A stretch of 64,000 nucleotides of DNA, taken from NCBI GenBank assembly GCA_963691655.1, contig OY829326.1:25656878-25720877 (forward strand). The letters are read 5' to 3'. The notes below the pieces were generated by a model. That model was not told the origin of the DNA. It ran no database searches and worked only from the letters and a program-made list of their open reading frames with translations. Each line of letters opens with the position of its first letter. The stretch's first letter is position 1. The stretch is from Toxonevra muliebris. Its lineage: Eukaryota > Arthropoda > Insecta > Diptera > Pallopteridae. The translations under genes and the position numbers were made by a program. This document shows, piece after piece, positions 58,042 to 64,000 of this stretch.

Positions 58042-60761
58042 ATATTAACCCTGATATTGGCAGAACTTCACCGAACTAGAAATTTCTCTTTTTAACTAAC
58101 AGTGGGCATACATCAATTCTGCATCTGCCTAGTATTTGCCACTTTTACAGAAATTTTGGGCTTTAGAATGGTTAAATTTTTTATGAAAATTTCCATGCAA
58201 TATGAAAACATCTATAATCTTATTAAAAATCTATTTGCTATAACTTTACTATTTGTGATACATCATCAGAAATATGAAAAACATAAAAAAACTTCTACAA
58301 ATTTGAATTTCCCTTCCTTATTCAAACTAAAAAATTCTTGCATCACTAATAACTTTGTCAAAGCAAAAGTTTATACGCATTCTTAAGCAGGCGGCACACA
58401 TACAAGCATGTATGACGACACGTTTATATATATGCAACCAGGTATGCATGTGTGTACTCGTAAATGCATACGTGCATATGGCAACACCTTGACGACAAAA
58501 GTAATTGTGTTGCAGAAGTGTAGAAGAAGAGAAGTGGAAATTCAACAGCACGACCGAAGAACGACTTGATGAAGAACGAAAAAAGGAAGCCACAAATCAG
58601 CAGCAACTAAAATGCTTTCGTAATAGTTTTTAGCGCGCAAAAACATTTAACGCATTTTTAAGCAAAAACTTGGTTGGAAACTTGTTTGATCTAAGATGAA
58701 TTATAACTGAGAGAGAGAGAGAGAGAGAGAAAAAAAAAAATCAGCACCCGTAGTAGTAACACGTGCTTCAGTTGCAACTATTACCGGTGCCACTGACTGC
58801 CTGCAGGTGGAAGAAAACGGAAATGTGAAAGTTAGTTGAAAATTTTTGAATTTATGATATGAATTTAAATGAGTAAAATGTAGATATGAATATGAAATAA
58901 TAGATTTAAAGATGACAACAAGAAAGATGAATTTATTTGCAAATAAAAGTTTTTATATAGGTATACATATATGTATATGTGTTTATGTGTGTTTGTGTGA
59001 CTGAATGAATGAACACATTTTCTTGTTATCAGATTTAAGAACTCACATTTGTAGCAACTATCTAAATGCATAATGTGTTTTATTATCTAAGGTCACTTTT
59101 ATAACAAATTTTAAAAGAAACTTACACACACACATATATAAACGTGCATACATACATAAGTACATATGTACATGTAGATAAACTAATTTGTATGCTATAA
59201 CAAAAAAAAGTTTGCTTAAAAAATTAGAGCAGATTAAGGTCAGCAGGTTACGAATAAAAGACCTTTGTGTAAAAATTAAAAAAAAAAAAAATCTAAACAG
59301 GAACGAGAATTTAATCAGTTTTACATATCTAAACAAAATCTATGCTACTCGCATGTTTAGAAATACAAACTCAAGCAAACGGACAAGAGAAAAACTTGTA
59401 TAGACTTATGTAAAACAAATACATATTCATACTTGTACTCGTATAACACAAAATGTTGTTGAACTTATATGCGTGTGTGTGTGTGTCACGTGCCTGCAGC
59501 CTACATCCCAATTTTATAAATGTGTGCAATGTTGCCCCACCCCCATTCTCTCCATCCTTATACCCTTCTATATTTATGTACACACACATCGCACACATAT
59601 AACATTATCTATCCCCTTTTTGGTATGTTTAGTTTTGATTGCAACCTAATTTAAAACATTCAAACACACACACACACACCCACATATACGCACTTATGGT
59701 AATACATATACACTTATGAATGTAAAATGTAAAATGGACAGTGTAAAGAAATAGTAAAAATGTAAATAAATTCGGAAGCTTAATTTCTTACTTATTTTAT
59801 TACACTACGATTCTTTGATGATATTTTGTTGTCCAGTTCCAAATTGATGCTGAAATGTTCTTGGCCTTTTGAATTTAAAAATAGTTCAATAGAGAAGAAT
59901 ACTTGAATACTTAAACTGAATTGTCTAAATCTAGATTTATTGCACGAATGTAAAAACTTGTGGCGATCTGGCATCACCAAAGATAAAAATAACTATCATA
60001 CAATATAAGTAGTAAAAATTTAAACTAATAAAATGAGACCTGCAGTCAAACATCAAACATAAAAGTATTATATAAGTTGGTATTCAAAAAACAGTCTCAT
60101 TTCTTTAGATTTGGTGAATCTCGATAAAGTTCAACAAGATAGAGGTTAAAACGGTTATAAGGAAAAACTTGTTTTTAATATTTATACAAAAACCACCAAC
60201 AAATAGGAAATTTTTACTTTCTTCACTTTTGAGTTGCACATGTTTTTCTTAGAATCGACTACTTTAAACCAAAATTATCAGACAACAGCTCACCGAATAT
60301 CTGTTGTAAAAGTGTGAGAAAATTTCCGGAATATGCAATATCTATGAAATTCGAGAGGTGCTATCTAAGATATGCTAATTATATTTACTCGAGGAATATA
60401 GCGAAAAATTGTCAAATCGAAAATGGTTAACTGATTTAACAAGATCCCGAGTGTAGCATTTCTTTAATCTAAATAACTGAAAATGTGAACACTGTAGATT
60501 TAGTAGATTTAAATAAAATGTTGATCAAGACTTATTATGCAATTGTAAACGTTTTCCTAAAACAAAATTAATCTTCCATGTTTTTATGAGAGCCACTTAT
60601 TTGCAGAGAATGAGTTCTGTCTTATCTTGCTTTTTCAAGTAATGCCCCATGGTATACCTTTGTGTGAAGTTCGTTGATTCACAAAAAAATAAGCTGCTTT
60701 AGAATTTTTCGGTCTTCCAATTAGAATGGTAACTTCAGATTTAGTTAACCTCAATAAAATA
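58042..60761. other. AT-rich spacer, possible exon-like frame
   Basis: Mostly simple: a GA run with A run (about 58710-58740), a GT run (about 59469-59488) and a CA run (about 59667-59680). After TTGTGTTGCAG (ending 58515) a frame of 38 codons to a stop at 58633 reads charged and Gln-rich (VEEEKWKFNSTTEERLDEER). It could be a terminal exon or chance; no partner exon is visible. Confidence 0.35.
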
Positions 60762-61399
60762 CTAACTCTTTCATACCCAATATTACGGAATAATAATATT
60801 TAATTTGATGTGGCATAAAATATGTGCTTGATAAATTTTTCTAGTAATGCTATATGTATTCAGTTCTGTAAACTATCCTTAATGTTTGCTGGTTACCAAA
60901 ATTTGAGATTTCGTATTTAAGCTATTTTTTTTTTTTTTTAATTTTTTGTCTTTGAAGTCAAGTCAAATACCGAAGTGCAAAATTTATTCGGAAAATATTT
61001 TGGAACCTTTTTTCATCCAAATATATTTATAAAAAATAAGAATAATAAAAAATTTAAGAAAAAGTGGCTTCCAGTGGTTGTCTATAGCTCCATAACTATG
61101 TGTTTTTAAACTTTTATGAAGGACAAAGAAACATATAAGGCCAATTTTTGGGTCTTTAACGTTACAGTCGTACGCATATTTTTGCAAATATGTCGAAAAT
61201 ATCCCAAATTTGGTTTCATGGGATATTTTCGACATATTTGCAAAAATATGAGTACATAACAGTAACGTTAAAGACCAAAAAATTGGCCATATGAAGGTCT
61301 GAAATTTGGTGCCACGATTGTGGAAGTCTTAAGCAATCATGATTTTAGTATAAAAGTTTTCTATCAAACCTTATCAAAGTTCGGGCGTCAAAGGGTTAA
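60762..61399 (-). mobile_element. TTAA-flanked piggyBac-like MITE, copy 3, carrying a hairpin insert
   Basis: This copy is in the reverse orientation: its 5' end is at 61399 (complement TTAACCCTTTGACGCCCGAA) and its 3' end at 60762 (CTAACTCTTTCATACCCAAT, with TTAA mutated to CTAA). It matches copies at 15835 and 21941 through CACCAAATTTC, TAGACAACCACTGGA and GACTTCAAAGACAAAA. It is about 150 bp longer than copy 2, and the extra length is the palindrome at 61133-61292. Confidence 0.7.
61133..61292. repeat. 160-bp hairpin: 73-bp arms, 14-bp loop
   Basis: Left arm 61133-61205 and right arm 61220-61292 are reverse complements with few mismatches; shared blocks include GGCCAATTTTT, TCTTTAACGTTAC and GCAAATATGTCGAAAATATC. 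The loop is AAATTTGGTTTCAT. It is absent from copies 1 and 2 of the surrounding element, so it is an insertion, perhaps a foldback MITE. Confidence 0.85.
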
Positions 61400-64000
61400 T
61401 ATAGATTGAGTGAAAACATTTCATAAAGAAATTTTGTCCTCCAATCTTTGCATGAAGGCTACTGACTTACACGGAATTCTAGTACTATTACTAAATAATG
61501 ACTTGCGGTATTCCTTTACTTTCGAATTAATTTAGAAGAGAGTTGTTCAAACCAAAATTACCGGACAAAAGGCCGGGAAGTTTATAAAATTTTTAAGGTA
61601 AGAAAATGATGGGCATAAAATGTTCTAAAAAATATCTGCATTCATATATGTTAGTTTGAGTCACTGGACCTAAGAAATTTGGGAGTAATTGGTAAATTTT
61701 AAACGTTAGGCAAATCAAGGAATTTTCGCCAAAATTTCCCCAAAAAAAAAAAACTGCTTCAATTCAGATAATATTTTGTGATACTTTTTTCGTAATCTGC
61801 ATGTCCGATGACGTATGAATTTTTCCATTTCTCCCCACTGCTGTTAGGTACAAAGAGTGTGTATTTGTGTTCCCTTTTTTTTGGTCTTCTTTTTACACAT
61901 GATAATGATGAGCTCAAAAAATATTTTTGCATAGGCTTATTACTGCCTTCACTGTCAATGCAGTGTGTGTAGTAAAAGTAGTAGGTACAGAATATTTTCA
62001 TTCAAGTTGTTATCTACTTTGACTGCGACTGATTACTACTTTTGCCAATGCTACTGCTACAGCTGCTCCTGTATTTCTTTGAGTTAATATTCGCTAGCTC
62101 TTCGACAATTCGGCACAACTGCCTGATGACGATGATGATGCCGACGTGTATGATGATGATGATGATGACGATGGTACATTCCGCAAACACTTGAGCAAAT
62201 GCCAAACAGTAGTTTCACATACAGATAGAAACACAAGTGACATAACCATACAATTTCATACACATACAATCAAGCTTGAGTAGTAGTATAGCACCAAAAA
62301 GGATACCAAGCAGCAATTGTGCCTATGTGTGTGTGTGAAAAATGAAGGGATGTGGTGTTTTGTGGGTACGGAAACGCTATTACCATAACTCAACGAGTCA
62401 ATGACTTTTTGGTGTCGTTGATGTTCTTTATTATTAACAACAGCAACAACAAGAGCTAGCAGCAAACATCAGGCAACATTAGCAGTAGTAAACACACACA
62501 CATACCTATATATGTGTATATATAGAGAAACCCTCAACAAAATTCATCAGAGACCATTGCATCAAACCTCACCGACACAAATAAATTTGCAAACGAACAC
62601 GTTTGCTTTTGGCTTATATGTTCGTTTGTTGTTTTGTGTATATATGAATGTTTCTCTGTGTGTGCATCTCTGTGTGTATGTGCGTTGATAAGTGTGTCAA
62701 CAGCAGCTACAGCATCATCAGAAACCAAGCAAACAATACACAAACACACACACAAGACAAATTTTTACTGTGTACTACTGTAGTATTTTTGTCGTTTGGA
62801 AGCCTACGGGATTCTCTACCCCCACCCCTGTACTACTCGCTGCGCTTCCTCTGCTACTTGTAGTTGCTGTTGTTGTAGACTGAGGTACACTTGTTCATTT
62901 TTACATGCGTACTTAAATAAGTAAATTGAAAAAAATTTTGCTTTTTCCCATTTTTTTGACTCTTATTATTTTTTATGCTTTCATATTTTTTTTTTTAATA
63001 TTTTTTCGTAACTTTTTATTTTTCATGTTGTTGGTGGTAAAACGCAAAAAGCACTTTTCCTTTTTTTTGCTTTTTTTGCTTTATTTCTGTGCTTCATCTT
63101 CTTCGCACTAAAAATATAATTTTCCTTATCTTGTCGTCAGCGTTTGTGAATATTTTTTCTTGATTACATTTCACATTTTTTGCACTTTTTGCTTTCTTAA
63201 TTTTTAATTTTGGCTTCAGAAATTGAAATACTTATGTGCTTTTTTTCTTCTATCTTTCTCTGTTTTTCTGTTTTGAAAGTGTCAATGTTGTCTGCTGTGC
63301 TTTGGCCTAAAACATTTGCATAATTTTAGCATATTTGCTACAAAATAAAAGCAAATGAAATTACTTTTTTTTTGTTTTTTTTTTTGTGAAAAAACTTTTC
63401 ATTGAATTTAATGTGTGTGTGTGTGTGCTGTTTTTGTCTGTATTTAATTTTTCCTTTTTTTTGGGTTGATTGTGAAATGGTCAAATGGATTGTGTTTGAT
63501 GAAGATAATAAGAAAATGCGGCGGAAGTAATTAAATTTGTCTCGTTCTTGGCAAGCGGTTTTTTCTTTTGAAAATTATTTGATGAATATACTTAGAAATA
63601 CCAACCAATTTTTAGGCCATAGCATAGTAGATCAGTGAGTGGAATATTTAACGGCAAAGTTTATCCGTTAATAGACCTTTTTTGCTGCAGACTTCAGATC
63701 TGTCGGTTCCACCAGGTTGATCAGATTTCCAAAATTTGTAAAATCTTATATTTACTTGAAGGGAATAGATTAGGATAGAGTTAATAACAAATTTTATTAG
63801 TATTTATGGTATGCTTTTTGAGTTAAAAAAGAAATAATAGTGTAGTGTAGTTAGTGTAGTTATAACTTGAAGCGTTTCTTGAATTTCACAGAGAGTTTTA
63901 TCTTTGCCACACCTTTGCCAGCATGCGTGTACCGCATTTGTTATCGATACTAACAAAATGCCAAAATAAAGTTTAGCTTAAAGCGGATTTAGCGATCTAG
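61400..64000. other. AT-rich spacer with microsatellites
   Basis: No gene recognised. GATGATGAT triplets (about 62127-62172), CA runs near 62490 and 62740, a GT run (about 63413-63428) and T-rich tracts (about 62930-63100, 63360-63390). Frames here translate these repeats. Tandem GTAGT repeats near 63838-63862. Confidence 0.45.

Overview
The window is AT-rich, non-coding DNA that looks like a higher fly (Diptera, Brachycera, possibly a large-genome calyptrate). The reasons are the many CAA/GTT, CA/GT and ACATACATATGTATGTA-type simple repeats, the tRNA-derived SINE, and the mixture of mariner, hAT, TTAA-flanked and non-LTR elements. The species is an inference. I found no intact host gene, no tRNA or rRNA gene and no CRISPR. 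Most open frames lie in simple or tandem repeats or in dead transposons, so the window is probably an intergenic region or a very large intron.

Layout. 0-5.3 kb: a polypyrimidine tract, a degenerate 22-bp tandem array, and a GC-rich retroposon-like block with an internal 112-bp duplication. 7.6-13.7 kb: a TTAGTCATT cluster, a SINE with a perfect 14-bp target duplication, a tiny RNase H-like remnant and a possible LTR. 15-27.7 kb: a 147-bp foldback, two copies of one TTAA-flanked element, two hAT-type elements, a short retrocopy with a 35-A tail, a 200-N gap with an adaptor-like sequence near it, and a 1-kb TTAA-flanked element with a smaller one nested inside. 28-40 kb: several arrays of a degenerate 12-mer (about TTTTGGTCTGAA), including a roughly 730-bp segment present twice, plus a mariner fragment. 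42.4-43.7 kb: an internally deleted mariner followed directly by a hAT element. 47.1-50.9 kb: a nested stack in which an old LINE endonuclease-linker is split by a hAT element with an exact 8-bp duplication, the hAT itself carries a Jockey-type reverse transcriptase remnant, and two further MITEs follow. 52.7-58 kb: a 12-bp minisatellite, a minus-strand LINE with an internally deleted reverse transcriptase, a 17-bp-type minisatellite, and a LINE RNase H-end remnant. 60.7-61.4 kb: a third copy of the TTAA family carrying a 160-bp hairpin.

Nothing here works together as a pathway. The interest lies in the order of insertions, in the 12-mer arrays and in the adaptor sequence. All alignments were made by eye; identities are described, not computed.
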